Source: Oenococcus kitaharae DSM 17330 (GTDB lineage: Bacteria; Bacillota; Bacilli; Lactobacillales; Lactobacillaceae). From it: a DNA stretch of 64,000 nt. The stretch is taken from contig NZ_CM001398.1 in the NCBI RefSeq assembly GCF_000241055.1, positions 1 to 64,000 of the forward strand. The letters run 5' to 3'. The notes below the pieces were generated by a model. The model did no database searches and was not told the DNA's origin. It was given only the letters and a program-made list of their open reading frames with translations. Made by a program: the position numbers and the translations under genes. Position 1 is the stretch's first letter; every line of letters begins with the position of its first letter. Shown piece after piece: positions 53,133 to 62,848 of this stretch.

Positions 53133-53640
53133 AGCCATTCCTTGATATCAAACTTAAAAGAAGCATATAACAAGAATCTCCGTTTACTAACAAAATTTTT
53201 ATATCTATCAGAATTGCTTAAATAAAATGGAAAACCAATGCACACCAATTTATGCATCACACAAGAACACTATATCAAGCAATTATTTGAAATGACAAAT
53301 CCTTGCCACTCTTCAATGACGGCTGGCCAGAAAATGACATTTCGTCTCACTGCTCAATGGCATCCGCCCAGTCTGGAAAACTAATTATTTGTCGAGCAAA
53401 AAACTGGTAGCTATGATACGAATGTTATTTAAGAAAATTACCCGATCCACAACTATTCGTCAATGCTCGCAAGTCTTCGCAAGACACCATTTTATGTCCA
53501 CACCATTAGCTGGTAGATCATAGGCTATTCGGAATAGCAATTTGTTCATTGACCACGAGAAAAGTATATGAACATGCATATGAGGGGCAAGGAGGGGCTA
53601 GATTCTTTTTATGACAGAGAATTGTACCGATAAAAGTGTC
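53133..53640. other. Intergenic region without a supportable gene
   Basis: AT-rich. It contains only short open frames. A 15-base match to the start of the PBECR4-like gene (GCCACTCTTCAATGA near 53306-53320 and 51930-51944) hints at a decayed duplicate but is too short to prove it. Confidence 0.3.
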
Positions 53641-54438
53641 TTATAGATGCTTGGTAATTTTCTTAACAGCCTGAAACCTATCCGGTTTATTTTTTATGAG
53701 ATTAGCATCGAACATTTCAGATGCAAGTTTTCGGATTTTGCAAAGAAACTTATTTGTATGTTTTTGATCTAGAAAGAAAGCATTGTAAGAATCACATTCT
53801 GTGCTTTTAATAGGAAAAAGAAACCAATAATCATGGACCCAAACCTGTTTTAAGTTAAAATTTTCCTTTATTTTTCTATCGGTTTTCGAACACACTGAAT
53901 TTGAAAATATATTTGGTATGCTTTTTTGATTTCGAATCAACAAGTCCTGAATGATGCCGCCAAAAGCAATTTGATTAAGATCGTCTTTTAATTTCGTAGG
54001 TGTCGGATTAGGAACATCGAAGAAAGCAATTCCCTTTGAGAATCCAGGGAGTGTGCATTTTGGATATTCAATAAAACCAATTTGGCCATTATTGTTATAA
54101 AAAACAAAAGTGGTACATAAACCATGTAGAACAATAAGAATGAAATTATAACCCAATTGGTCCGCTTCATAACAATGGCCAAATTCATGACAAAAGGTCT
54201 TTTGCAGATTATCAAGTTCGGAATTCGTTTGAGCTCTCTTAACATATTCTTGGTGAAGTTTTAACATGGTTGGCGATAAACCATTTATGTTCTTGCTTAA
54301 ATACTGGGTATTTGTTTTTTTAATATCACCAAAAATTGATAAAGTTTGAGATTTAAATTTTTTTTGGCGACTTTTTGATATCCAATCTACAATTTGTTTG
54401 GCCACATCATCTAAATCATTAGAATTCCAATTTCCCAT
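53641..54438 (-). CDS. Protein with zinc-metallopeptidase HExxH motif
   Basis: 265 residues. The HEFGH motif in FCHEFGHCYEADQLG (about residues 84-98) is the zinc-binding helix of gluzincin/metzincin-type peptidases; a downstream glutamate of GGIIQDLL or nearby may be the third ligand. The segment LIVLHGLCTTFVFY after the motif is hydrophobic. A GGGGGG ribosome site precedes ATG. It lies in a cluster with a SecB-like chaperone and an AbiH gene, so it may belong to a stress or defence module. It is not assigned to a known family. Confidence 0.6.
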   Translation of the reverse strand: MGNWNSNDLDDVAKQIVDWISKSRQKKFKSQTLSIFGDIKKTNTQYLSKNINGLSPTMLKLHQEYVKRAQTNSELDNLQKTFCHEFGHCYEADQLGYNFILIVLHGLCTTFVFYNNNGQIGFIEYPKCTLPGFSKGIAFFDVPNPTPTKLKDDLNQIAFGGIIQDLLIRNQKSIPNIFSNSVCSKTDRKIKENFNLKQVWVHDYWFLFPIKSTECDSYNAFFLDQKHTNKFLCKIRKLASEMFDANLIKNKPDRFQAVKKITKHL

Positions 54439-54572
54439 AATAGCCCCCCAATTAAGCTATTCTTAATAAATCCATCCATGCCTATAGCAAAAACTCAGTA
54501 TCCAATGATTGCTGGATAGCAAGCCTTATTTGTCGCCTATTATACAAAATAGTCCAACAGCATAATTGTAAA

Positions 54573-54605
54573 CAAAAGCCACCCTCAGATACACCAAGGG
54601 TGGCC
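54573..54605 (-). terminator. Terminator after the SecB-like gene
   Basis: GCCACCCT/AGGGTGGC perfect stem with TTTTG on the minus strand, 35 bases after the gene end. Confidence 0.75.
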
Positions 54606-54639
54606 AATATTTCAAAATGATTGTATTGTATTTTCGTTA

Positions 54640-55065
54640 TTATTTAATTTTCCGATTGTGCAAAATCAGAAAAGGGAGATGAACAATACCGAAGCCGAAC
54701 ATGTTGGTACCTTCAGCGACTGAGGGACTCATATAGGACAAAATCAAAGCTGGTGCAGTAACCCCCCCAAACAGTGACTTCCTACTACCATCATTTGGAA
54801 CATCGATCAAATCAAATTTTGCTTCCATCACAATATTAATTTTATAAGCAGATGCATAGTTTCTAATACTTGAGCTCAAACTAACGGCATAGTGGCCTTT
54901 GCCAGTGCCCACTGACAGAGGATAGTTTTCCGAATGAAGACCACTACCTGGAATGTGACCGTTATTTTTTCCACTATTTTTAATTAACTCAAAACTATCG
55001 TTTAAACTAAATTCGATTATTGTCAATCTTGGGTCAGTGAAACGAAAGGAATTTTTTTGTGACAA
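54640..55065 (-). CDS. SecB-like chaperone (probable)
   Basis: 141 residues. FRFTDPRLTIIEFSLNDSF at the start and the C-terminal PALILSYMSPSVAEGTNMFGFGIVHLPFLIL follow the SecB pattern (FxFxxPxLxxIxF and PYxRxxIxxxTxxxGxxxxxLPxxN). SecB itself is absent from most Gram-positives; solitary SecB-like chaperones there often act in toxin-antitoxin-chaperone or phage-related modules. The TTG start has only a weak AGG site. It is just downstream of the broken membrane gene on the same strand. Confidence 0.6.
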   Translation of the reverse strand: MSQKNSFRFTDPRLTIIEFSLNDSFELIKNSGKNNGHIPGSGLHSENYPLSVGTGKGHYAVSLSSSIRNYASAYKINIVMEAKFDLIDVPNDGSRKSLFGGVTAPALILSYMSPSVAEGTNMFGFGIVHLPFLILHNRKIK

Positions 55066-55106
55066 TATCCTATCATCATCTGAATTTTATGTGGCTTTAG
55101 AGGTTG

Positions 55107-55664
55107 TTAACAAAGTGCCTGATAAATGCATAATTTCAAAGCTAGGCTGTTTAACCACTTCTTTTGATCCCAACCAAATCGCTTAACAGCATCCGTCATA
55201 TTATCTAACAAAATCTGGTATTGACAGGTTGAGAATAACAATTCACGATAGCTACCAATAAAATTACTTATAATATCGGCTGTTGGATCTTTGAAAACAA
55301 ATTTAGCCGTCTGTTCCCTAGTCTTGAATGATTCCAGTTCCCTTAAAAAGGGCTGATGCTTCTCAGAATTCTTCGCGTCCTGAATGGCGGGTGTGATACT
55401 AGAAAGTTCTGCATTGTTCGTTAGCAACAAAAAATCAAAACCACTTGCAATCTCTATATCGTTTTTTTCATTCAAAACAGTTGACGTCTCACGAAGCAGA
55501 TTGGCTAAACCATCAGCGAATAAAAAAATCTGCAGCCTTTTCTCAAAGAGCAGCTGCTTGTTGCTATTACGTATTTGCCATCATGACATGAAAATGCCAA
55601 TAATGGCCGTTGCTGCTGTCACGATTGAAAAAACAAAAGTCAGGTTAAATTGTATAGCAAGTAT
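55107..55664 (-). pseudogene. Membrane-anchored protein broken by an in-frame TGA
   Basis: One reading frame runs from the ribosome site AAGGAGGG (about 55667-55674) through codon ATA at 55664, encoding a hydrophobic membrane helix (LAIQFNLTFVFSIVTAATA), to TGA at 55581-55583, then continues without interruption to the stop at 55107. Mending the TGA (for example to TGG) would give a ~185-residue protein with one N-terminal membrane helix and a helical cytoplasmic part (KQLLFEKRLQIFLFADGLANLL ... FVFKDPTADIISNFIGSYREL). The start codon also looks lost (ATA). The remaining 122-codon stretch from TTG 55475 has no ribosome site. No family is recognised. Confidence 0.6.
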
Positions 55665-55726
55665 GCCCTCCTTCTACCAAGAAGCATGGCCAAACATCCT
55701 AGGCTTCCCTAAAAATTTGGCTATCT

Positions 55727-55948
55727 TCAACCAACAGAATGTTTTGTTTCAGGAACTTCTTGTTTCTTTTTTATCTCATAGGGAAAATAAAGCGACGGCT
55801 CATAATCAAATTCAACATAAATTCGATCTCTAATCTGGCTTTTCATCTTGTCTTCTATTGATGACTCCTCACCATGAATAATCTCATAACTATGGATAAG
55901 CTGATTTTGAAGAGCCTTTATTTTCTTAGAAAAGATAGGACCTTGCAA
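55727..55948 (-). CDS. Small protein coupled to AbiH, unknown function
   Basis: 73 residues, starting with TTG one base after the AbiH stop. It is charged and helical with an aromatic end (FDYEPSLYFPYEIKKKQE). Its position suggests translational coupling to AbiH, but the ribosome site is weak, and it could instead be a displaced tail of the AbiH frame. Low certainty. Confidence 0.4.
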   Translation of the reverse strand: MQGPIFSKKIKALQNQLIHSYEIIHGEESSIEDKMKSQIRDRIYVEFDYEPSLYFPYEIKKKQEVPETKHSVG

Positions 55949-55949
55949 G

Positions 55950-56906
55950 CTAGGCAGGTAATCGAACGATAATAACGTGCTTATGCGGGTTGGCTATCAT
56001 CCCTTCGATTATTTTGTCAAAATAGACCGCATCACTTTCACCTATAGACATACCGTAAATGATGGTAACATCCGAATCTTTGAGTCTTTTAAAAGTTTCA
56101 TCGACTCTGCCATCATGCCTGTTCCGTGCGAAATTAAGTTTAGAGAGATAGTCTATCTGATAGTCTTCTAAACTTAATTCCTTGGGAATATCTTCCGCCC
56201 TACCAACACCAACGATAGATGTTTCATCAAAAGTGCCGTTAGGGTGAAGAATTTTTTTATTTACAGCGGCTATTTTGCTTCCATAAGTAACCCTTTTGAA
56301 GTCAGAATCATCAATATTAGCAACCTGAGATACATATTGATCCAAAGTATTAGTGTAATTGAAATTCACAAAATTTATCTCAAAGTGTCCTTTAATATTT
56401 GGGTCTGTTATTTCTGAATTTCCTTTTATGATTGAGTTAAACAAATCATCGCGATCCCCTGATGCGAGGTTCCGAAATGGCGCTAAAATACCTTCAGTCG
56501 CTTGACTGCCACTAACATTCAAATGAACTAGATCATTTTGGCTGTGTAAATACTGACTTAAACATTTTGAAAGGTCATAAAAGAAATCATCTATTCTTGT
56601 AGACAGTACTTCATGAGTAATTTCACTCTGTGCTAATCTCTGAAGATCTTCTTTGATACCTGCTTCTAAATTGGCCCAGTTGACCAAGGGCCTTTCTTTT
56701 TCAGGATCAAGCTTTTCTGGTTTATTAGGATCACCATGAAAACGTATATCTTTGATACTATCTTCTATATCTTTTATTAGACCATTATCTTCAAATTTTC
56801 CTTCATTAATTTGCTCATCTAAATATTCGTAAAAATCTTTATAACTCGTTTTGAGTCCTAAATGAAGATCAAAACCATTCCCTATCACGTAAGTCGTTTC
56901 TACCAA
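55950..56906 (-). CDS. AbiH-family bacteriophage abortive infection protein
   Basis: 318 residues. The N-terminal TYVIGNGFDLHLGLKTSYKDFYEYL is the diagnostic AbiH motif (xxIGNGFDLxxGLxTxYxDF). Other matches are VNFNYTNTLDQYV, KILHPNGTFDE (HG-containing block) and the C-terminal IIYGMSIGESDAVYFDKI, a Rossmann-like pattern. AbiH proteins from lactococci give phage resistance; the mechanism is unresolved. The TTG start has GGGGAG six bases upstream. A perfect LexA box lies about 60 bases before it, so damage or prophage induction may raise expression. Confidence 0.85.
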   Translation of the reverse strand: MVETTYVIGNGFDLHLGLKTSYKDFYEYLDEQINEGKFEDNGLIKDIEDSIKDIRFHGDPNKPEKLDPEKERPLVNWANLEAGIKEDLQRLAQSEITHEVLSTRIDDFFYDLSKCLSQYLHSQNDLVHLNVSGSQATEGILAPFRNLASGDRDDLFNSIIKGNSEITDPNIKGHFEINFVNFNYTNTLDQYVSQVANIDDSDFKRVTYGSKIAAVNKKILHPNGTFDETSIVGVGRAEDIPKELSLEDYQIDYLSKLNFARNRHDGRVDETFKRLKDSDVTIIYGMSIGESDAVYFDKIIEGMIANPHKHVIIVRLPA

Positions 56907-56965
56907 AATACACTCCCCAATTCACAATTAACAAAAAAATTAATTTTAGTATATATACAAGTATA

Positions 56966-56979
56966 CGAACATATGTTCC
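56966..56979. promoter_or_regulatory. LexA (SOS) box between AbiH and the HNH-like gene
   Basis: CGAACATATGTTCC matches the Gram-positive LexA consensus at every position. It lies 60 bases from the AbiH start and 69 from the divergent gene; no clear -35/-10 decides which is controlled. Confidence 0.85.
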
Positions 56980-57047
56980 CATTAGCAAGAAAAAATGTCG
57001 TTTTGGCTTTCAAGAAGTAAAATTTATTTAATCCAAAAGGAGCAACA

Positions 57048-57548
57048 ATGACAGCTCAAACATTTCAAGATTATGAAAATCTTCTAAATCAAAATTACAA
57101 AGATGCAGTAGCGACTTTGTTAGCTAGATACGACCCAGCTACGGATAATTATTTCAAAGAAACATCTTACCAACGTTTTCTGGACGGCAAGATTAAGTCA
57201 CTAGCAAAAGGACAAATTAGTCGTACTGCAGAGGGGCTGTATTGTCATCATATCGATGAGAATAAGTTCTTAAATATGGCCAATCCCAGTTACATTCGTG
57301 GACAAAAGATTCCATTCTCATATCAGGAAAAGGATCGATTGGCATACTACAATCTCATTGAATATCTGGTCCTTCATGCCCTCATTTCAAGCGAAACCAA
57401 GTACCATTTTGGATATCCAGGCTTAATAGCATACCTTCAGTCATCAGTAATAGCCTGGTATATCAATGGCATCAAACCCGAAAAGTCTTGGGAAAGAAAA
57501 TACCATGAAAAGCTTTCATCACAAGTGATCAAGCAACTATATTGTTAA
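57048..57548 (+). CDS. HNH-like protein of unknown function
   Basis: 166 residues. AAAAGGAG lies five bases before ATG. The central segment GLYCHHIDENKFLNMANPSY followed by DRLAYYNLIEYLVLHALI has the spacing of an HNH-type fold (HH, then N/L-rich helix, then H), but the zinc cysteines and full motif are not present, so nuclease activity is unsure. It shares a 141-base divergent gap and a LexA box with the AbiH gene. Confidence 0.5.
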   Translation: MTAQTFQDYENLLNQNYKDAVATLLARYDPATDNYFKETSYQRFLDGKIKSLAKGQISRTAEGLYCHHIDENKFLNMANPSYIRGQKIPFSYQEKDRLAYYNLIEYLVLHALISSETKYHFGYPGLIAYLQSSVIAWYINGIKPEKSWERKYHEKLSSQVIKQLYC

Positions 57549-58050
57549 ACACTATTACAAAACGATTAGAATCAGTTCAACAATAAATTGATCTTTTTTG
57601 CATAAAAAACAACCAATCAGACATAGGAGCACTTGATCAGGCGTTGTTTGAAACGAGAAATACCGCACTCTCATTACTTACATTGGTGATTGAACTACAA
57701 AAGGACAAGTTGGGCTGTTACCAAATGGCATCAGATCAGTTTACCAAGTAGTTACTCCCTCAAGATTGGGAAATCCTTTTTTCTAAAAAAACACGGGCTA
57801 TTGCCGTGTTCGCATACGTAATATTAAAATTATCCTGATGTTTTAATAGCTCAAAAAATTTATCAAAACATAACTAATTACTTTAGAGCACTCTCCAATT
57901 CATTGTGAACACGGGTCTTTTTTTCAGTTTGGCGCATCAATTGCATGGATTGGCCGCCGATCGTGGCTCCGGTGCTGCGAATTTAATCAGACTAGATATT
58001 GTTTCAAACTTAGTGGTAATTCAAAACTGCCCAGCGACTAGTTAGAATTA
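57549..58050. other. Intergenic region with gene remnants
   Basis: No intact gene. On the minus strand a 34-codon tail (57974 to 57878, ending QTEKKTRVHNELESALK) opens just after a stop and looks like the end of a lost gene, and is followed by the hairpin at 57784-57811. No repeat or integrase was seen. Confidence 0.35.
57784..57811 (-). terminator. Terminator-like hairpin
   Basis: AACACGG/CCGTGTT stem with seven Ts on the minus strand. It probably ended the decayed gene described above. Confidence 0.65.
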
Positions 58051-59577
58051 TTATTTAGATTTTTTAGAAACGCGATACACATTAAAATTACCATCCAATG
58101 GTAACTGATACTGGCCTTGCTTTTTTAGCATAAAATGTTTCTTCACATATTTCAGGAGTTTGCGTTCGTCTCGGCTCTTATGAAGTGAATTAGAATTGTA
58201 ATTTGTCTCAATAAAATAGGTGGGTTTGGATTTCAATATTTTTTTGATACGCTGAGCGCTTATCTCAGCAATATTTGGATACACAGCTTTATAAATGCCC
58301 AACCCATTATCATGATTTTTATTTTCTAAAACAAAATTTTGGTTCTTCAAATAGTAAGAACAAACTGATACCGTCACAGGGTGATCGTAAATCAAAATAG
58401 TTTTTTTATTTACCCCCCTAAAGAAATTGTTGCACGTCTGAAAACTCTGATTATCTATAAGCATGCGTCTCATATAAACAACAGAATTCAGTGTGCCTAG
58501 GCAAAACACGGCAATTAATAGAATTTTTTTTAAATTCTCATGATCCGTTTTCGATATCAAAATAGAGATGCTAAACCAAAATATGCCGAGCCCTGGCACA
58601 AGATACCGACTAATCAATATTGGACGATCTACATAAGAAATCAGCGTGCCAGCTAAAATGACCAACAAAGTGGGAAGTATACCTCCAAGCGTTTCAAAAT
58701 ATTGAATTTCACAATTATTTCCGTGAGTACGATGTTCTTTTAGAAAAACAAACAGCCCAGCAACAATGATTAAGAATAGCAAGGCAGCTACCAAATATCC
58801 CGGTATCGAATTGATTAACGTAAAAGGAAATAGTACGAATTCAACGATTCGTTTCGGGCCAAATTTTCCTATCCAATAATCTGCACTTACTCCTGACACT
58901 TGGTGCAGGAAAGCCGGAATCCAAGGCAAATAAACCAATAGATCAACTACAACACTCAATAAATATTTCCAAAATTTGAATCCCTGATTTCTCCAACATA
59001 ACAGGAATATAAAATAAATAAAAATCACATCTAAAAGAGCGTAGTAATGCGTATATGCAGCCAGAATGGAAAATACAGTCAAGCCAACCCAGAAGCGGTT
59101 TCGCGAACCCTGTTTCAATATGATCAATGCATTTAAAAAGGCACAGGTAACAAACAGAATCGCCCAACTATACATACGAATTTGTTCCCCGTATTGTAAA
59201 ATCCCGGGCATCAAAAGAACGCTTACGCTAAAAATCAATGAAACAGTTTGTCCCCAAAACCGCTTAATATAAGTAAACGAAATTAAAAGTAAAAGTAAAT
59301 ACGGGAGCAAGGATACGAGACGCTCAATAGCTATTAATGCATAAATGTTTGTTGTACTAAAACTTAAAAATTTAGCTATCCAATAATACAAAAAGGGGTG
59401 AACATCTTTGGCTGTGAAATTTATTATCGACAGATATGAGTGGGGTATCATCGACAATGTGAAAGACTCATCGTTCCAAACATATTTAATTTGTGAATTA
59501 AAAATACACAGCAACAAAAAGATTAATATACATCCAATATTTGCAATCCTAAATAGTGTGTCCCTCTTCAATTTCAT
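58051..59577 (-). CDS. GT39-like membrane glycosyltransferase (PMT/ArnT type)
   Basis: 508 residues from ATG 59577 (AAGGG eight bases upstream). About 11 membrane helices. The first outer loop holds NDESF and, further on, AKDVHPFLYYWIAKF, which fit the Asp/Glu-containing loop 1 of GT-C enzymes that use polyprenyl-phosphate sugars. The last ~110 residues are a soluble outer domain (IYDHPVTVSVCSYYL, PTYFIETNY). It probably decorates wall or exopolysaccharide. It is in the same strand group as the flippase, about 80 bases after it. Confidence 0.72.
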   Translation of the reverse strand: MKLKRDTLFRIANIGCILIFLLLCIFNSQIKYVWNDESFTLSMIPHSYLSIINFTAKDVHPFLYYWIAKFLSFSTTNIYALIAIERLVSLLPYLLLLLISFTYIKRFWGQTVSLIFSVSVLLMPGILQYGEQIRMYSWAILFVTCAFLNALIILKQGSRNRFWVGLTVFSILAAYTHYYALLDVIFIYFIFLLCWRNQGFKFWKYLLSVVVDLLVYLPWIPAFLHQVSGVSADYWIGKFGPKRIVEFVLFPFTLINSIPGYLVAALLFLIIVAGLFVFLKEHRTHGNNCEIQYFETLGGILPTLLVILAGTLISYVDRPILISRYLVPGLGIFWFSISILISKTDHENLKKILLIAVFCLGTLNSVVYMRRMLIDNQSFQTCNNFFRGVNKKTILIYDHPVTVSVCSYYLKNQNFVLENKNHDNGLGIYKAVYPNIAEISAQRIKKILKSKPTYFIETNYNSNSLHKSRDERKLLKYVKKHFMLKKQGQYQLPLDGNFNVYRVSKKSK

Positions 59578-59656
59578 AAAAATTCCCTTCAAAAATTTTT
59601 TAAAAAATAAACATATACCAAGAAGCAGGAAAACTATAGGATCAAATCTCCGACTT

Positions 59657-61186
59657 CTAGATTTTCTTTAGTAATCGCATCAGCAGTTCCCACAAAAAAA
59701 CAAACTCCTTTTTGTGCCAAAAGAGCAGCACAAAAATAAAAATATCAGCCGTCAAGGAAACAATCGCAATCAAGAACAAACCAGCAAAGCCACGCCAATC
59801 CAAAACGGTGGATAGATAAAAATTAAATGTCAAACTCAAACATAGAACCAACATATAAACGAGGTAATCTTTGAGATATGGGCTAAATTTCTTTCCGATA
59901 CCATATTTCAAGACGAGACCCGGCTCCCACCAAGCATTAATTAGCAGATTGGTCAGGATTGTGCCTAAAAGTGTACCTGCAATACCCAATTTCAACACAG
60001 CAATAAAAAATACTGAGAGCAATAAGTTAAAGAAAGCTTCAATGATAGATTTCCAACCAATTTTACGATACAAGCCATATGCCGCAATGAAATTACCTGC
60101 TGGCTGCCGCATCTGATTGATTGCAAAATTGATAATAATTACAAAAACTGTAGTTGCAGACAACAGGTATCGGCTGCCAATCCAAACTTTAATAAATGGG
60201 TCAAGACAACTTGCCAACATCGAAACGACAAAAAATGTCAAGGAAAAATTTAGGAACACGTAGCGTTGGAAGATTTGGTAAACATGTTCCTTTGACCCAT
60301 TCACAGTTAAATTACCCAAACTTGCCGTGGCTGCACCGACCGCTTTATTTAAAATACCGCCGAGTGCATTAGTGATAAGTGAGTAATTAGTATATAAACC
60401 AACCGATACCAAGCCTAGAAAGCTAGAAATCAAAAGGTTGTCAGTTCCAAAAACAATAATGCCGCCTATCTGAGATCCGATCAGACCCATGGTGTTATGC
60501 ACAATATCATCTAAATCGCTTTTAGGGAGTTTAACCCCGGATAAATTATTTAAATATGGATATCTACGATCCACCTGCAGAGAAATAACCAAATTGGACA
60601 AAAATGTACAAGTTACCAGAATTATCAAAAAAAGAAAATAATTTTTCCAGACGAGAAGAATCACGACTTGCACAATTGACTGGAATAACATGAATATAAA
60701 CTGATTGGCTAAATTCACATAATCTTTTTGATCAGCCGTCAGAATAGACCTCTTGTAAGCAAATAGATAGCTGACAACTGTATTAGCTAAAAAGAGGCAA
60801 AAATAGATTCTAATATATGGCACTGACCCATGCTTAATCAACAAGCCAATAAAGGGCAGAATGATCAGTCCGAGCATGCTAACTATGGCCGCGATGAAAG
60901 CATAGGCCTTCCGATAAAAACTCATTAAGGCTGCAATTTCATTTCGTTGGTCTTCTGCTAGTGGCCGATACATCGAGAAAATAATCGCCGAACCCAAGCC
61001 TAGTTCACTAAACGAGAGTAACGCCAAAATATTATTAAATAATCCATTTACACCTAGATACCTTAGCCCTAGTTCATGAATAAAAGTAGTTTGAACCACA
61101 AATCTCAATAAAATCGTTGCCATCTGAGTCAGGCTTGCAACCACAGAATTCAGAAGTGATCGTTGAAGTCGGCTTGATTCTTTCAA
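59657..61186 (-). CDS. Polysaccharide flippase (Wzx/oligosaccharide flippase family)
   Basis: 509 residues, 12 to 14 membrane helices of the MOP superfamily. Typical parts: SLLNSVVASLTQMATILLRFVVQTTFI at the N-terminus, then LRYLGVNGLFNNILALLSFSELGLGSAI, then GVSIGVYTNYSLIT-like SVGLYTNYSLITNALG. It moves lipid-linked repeat units across the membrane. The TTG start is seven bases after AAGGAGAG. No polymerase (Wzy) or priming transferase is within the window. Confidence 0.87.
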   Translation of the reverse strand: MKESSRLQRSLLNSVVASLTQMATILLRFVVQTTFIHELGLRYLGVNGLFNNILALLSFSELGLGSAIIFSMYRPLAEDQRNEIAALMSFYRKAYAFIAAIVSMLGLIILPFIGLLIKHGSVPYIRIYFCLFLANTVVSYLFAYKRSILTADQKDYVNLANQFIFMLFQSIVQVVILLVWKNYFLFLIILVTCTFLSNLVISLQVDRRYPYLNNLSGVKLPKSDLDDIVHNTMGLIGSQIGGIIVFGTDNLLISSFLGLVSVGLYTNYSLITNALGGILNKAVGAATASLGNLTVNGSKEHVYQIFQRYVFLNFSLTFFVVSMLASCLDPFIKVWIGSRYLLSATTVFVIIINFAINQMRQPAGNFIAAYGLYRKIGWKSIIEAFFNLLLSVFFIAVLKLGIAGTLLGTILTNLLINAWWEPGLVLKYGIGKKFSPYLKDYLVYMLVLCLSLTFNFYLSTVLDWRGFAGLFLIAIVSLTADIFIFVLLFWHKKEFVFLWELLMRLLKKI

Positions 61187-61696
61187 TTAAACTCTCCTTT
61201 TTAACCACAATTAATCAGATTCAAGCACAATACAATCACCAATTAGAATGCGCAGTATGGACCCATCCATTTGCAGTTCATTTTATTTTTGATTCCCGAG
61301 GAATGTAAATTAGAATTAAATACATAAAGTGGTTTAACTCAAAGAAACTAATTCAAAACAAACCTTTTATTATTTTAGCCCTAAACAATTATATTGAAGA
61401 TTCCATGGTCCTTACTTTAAATCAATTTTTTAAAATTGCAGAAGATCGTGCCTTAAGAGCGAGGACATATTTTGTCTCAATATGCATATCTGTTCACACA
61501 TGTCATCCGTTTGGCTTGCCGACAATTGACCCTTTATGCCTGCCAACATGCCTCTCAGCTTTTGCTATACGATTATGAGAGGAGCTGTCAACAAACCTAA
61601 AAATGTCTGTTTATATTCCAATTGCCCACTGCGAGCTCTAAGAAATAGAACCATAATATTTATTTGACACCTTCTTATTTGTATAAAAACAAATTG
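61187..61696. other. Intergenic region without a gene
   Basis: AT-rich and without supportable ORFs, hairpins or repeats. It probably contains the promoter for the flippase-GT39 unit. Confidence 0.4.
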
Positions 61697-62848
61697 TCAA
61701 TCAGCTCCCAAGAGATCAATCCATTGTTTCATAACCTTTTTAGCGTTAAAAGCTTGAGAGCGCTCTAATGATAGTTCCTGATAATGTTTTAAAAGTGCTT
61801 TGTTGTGAAGTAATAAGTTAATTTTTGTCGCGAAAGATTCAATATCCAGTTGGTCAACCAAGATGCCATACTTGCCTTCACTTAGCAATTCTCTTGATCC
61901 AGAGGTTGAAAAAGCGACAACGGGAAGTCCCACACTCATTGCTTCGAGAATCACCAGTGAAAATGCCTCTGTTCGAGATGTTGAAATAAATAACGAACTA
62001 TTGAGATAATGGTTCAAAAGTTCCTTCCCTTTTAAAAGGCCAACAAATTTAATTTGATTCGTTATTCCCTTGGAAATGATCATATTTTGAAACTTTGTTT
62101 CATCTTGTGGTGATCCCGTTCCAGCCACCTCAATATCTATGTCAGGTGATAATTTTTGAGCGATACTCGTTAACAAATCCAGCCCTTTGCTACCTAAATA
62201 GAAAGTTATTCTACTAGTATAAGAAACCACCTTATTATTTAAAGATGATACCTACCCATTATTCCCTAAATCAATCGCATTATGAATGAGAGAAATATGT
62301 GTATTCCATTTTGAAAAGTAGTGGACAGAATTTTCCGTGAGGCAGACGAGTTCATCAGCTCCTCGAATACCTGCTACCAAGTAATCATGAAATTCCTGCG
62401 TAACGGTGTTAATTGTTTTGTAACTTTCATGTATCCAAGCAATAACTCTGACATTTGGATATTTTTTTTTGATTTCAGGGATGGCTGCAAATTGATATCC
62501 AGATGTTAGTATCAATGTGTCAATGCCAGCCTTCATAATAAGCTGATTAACATCTCGAATGAATTGGTGCTGGAAAATATTGACATTATATTCATGACGG
62601 AAAAATAGGTCAATTCGGCGATAAACCGATAAACCTTTTCGTGCTAGAACAACAGGCAAAGCAGAAGAAGAAGATTTTGCCATAAAAACTTGATTAATAT
62701 TCTTGAAATGCCACATGATGCGTGTGGGTGACACGGAATAATAATAGACTTTAATACCCTCTCGAGTACCTAAATGCTCACCAACAAAATTTACCATTCT
62801 TTCAACGCCACCAATTTCAAATCCCGAAGATACAAAACACAAGTTCAT
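61697..62848 (-). pseudogene. GT4 glycosyltransferase interrupted by an in-frame TAG
   Basis: The N-terminal half (ATG 62848, AAGGTGAG upstream; LCFVSSGFEIGGVERMVNFVG start typical of GT-B) ends at TAG 62252-62254. The same frame reopens at once and carries the C-terminal half with ITFYLGSKGLDLL, IKFVGLLKGKELLNHY and the GT4 nucleotide motif TEAFSLVILEAMSVGLPVVAF. Joined, the protein would be ~383 residues, normal for GT4. The GRLVxxKG loop also looks shortened before SKGLDLL, so decay seems real. The C-terminal half alone starts with a GTG lacking a ribosome site. Confidence 0.75.

Noticed and set aside
57878-57980. 34-codon tail before a terminator-like hairpin
   Set aside because: No start and no recognisable family; listed only as a probable remnant in the gap.
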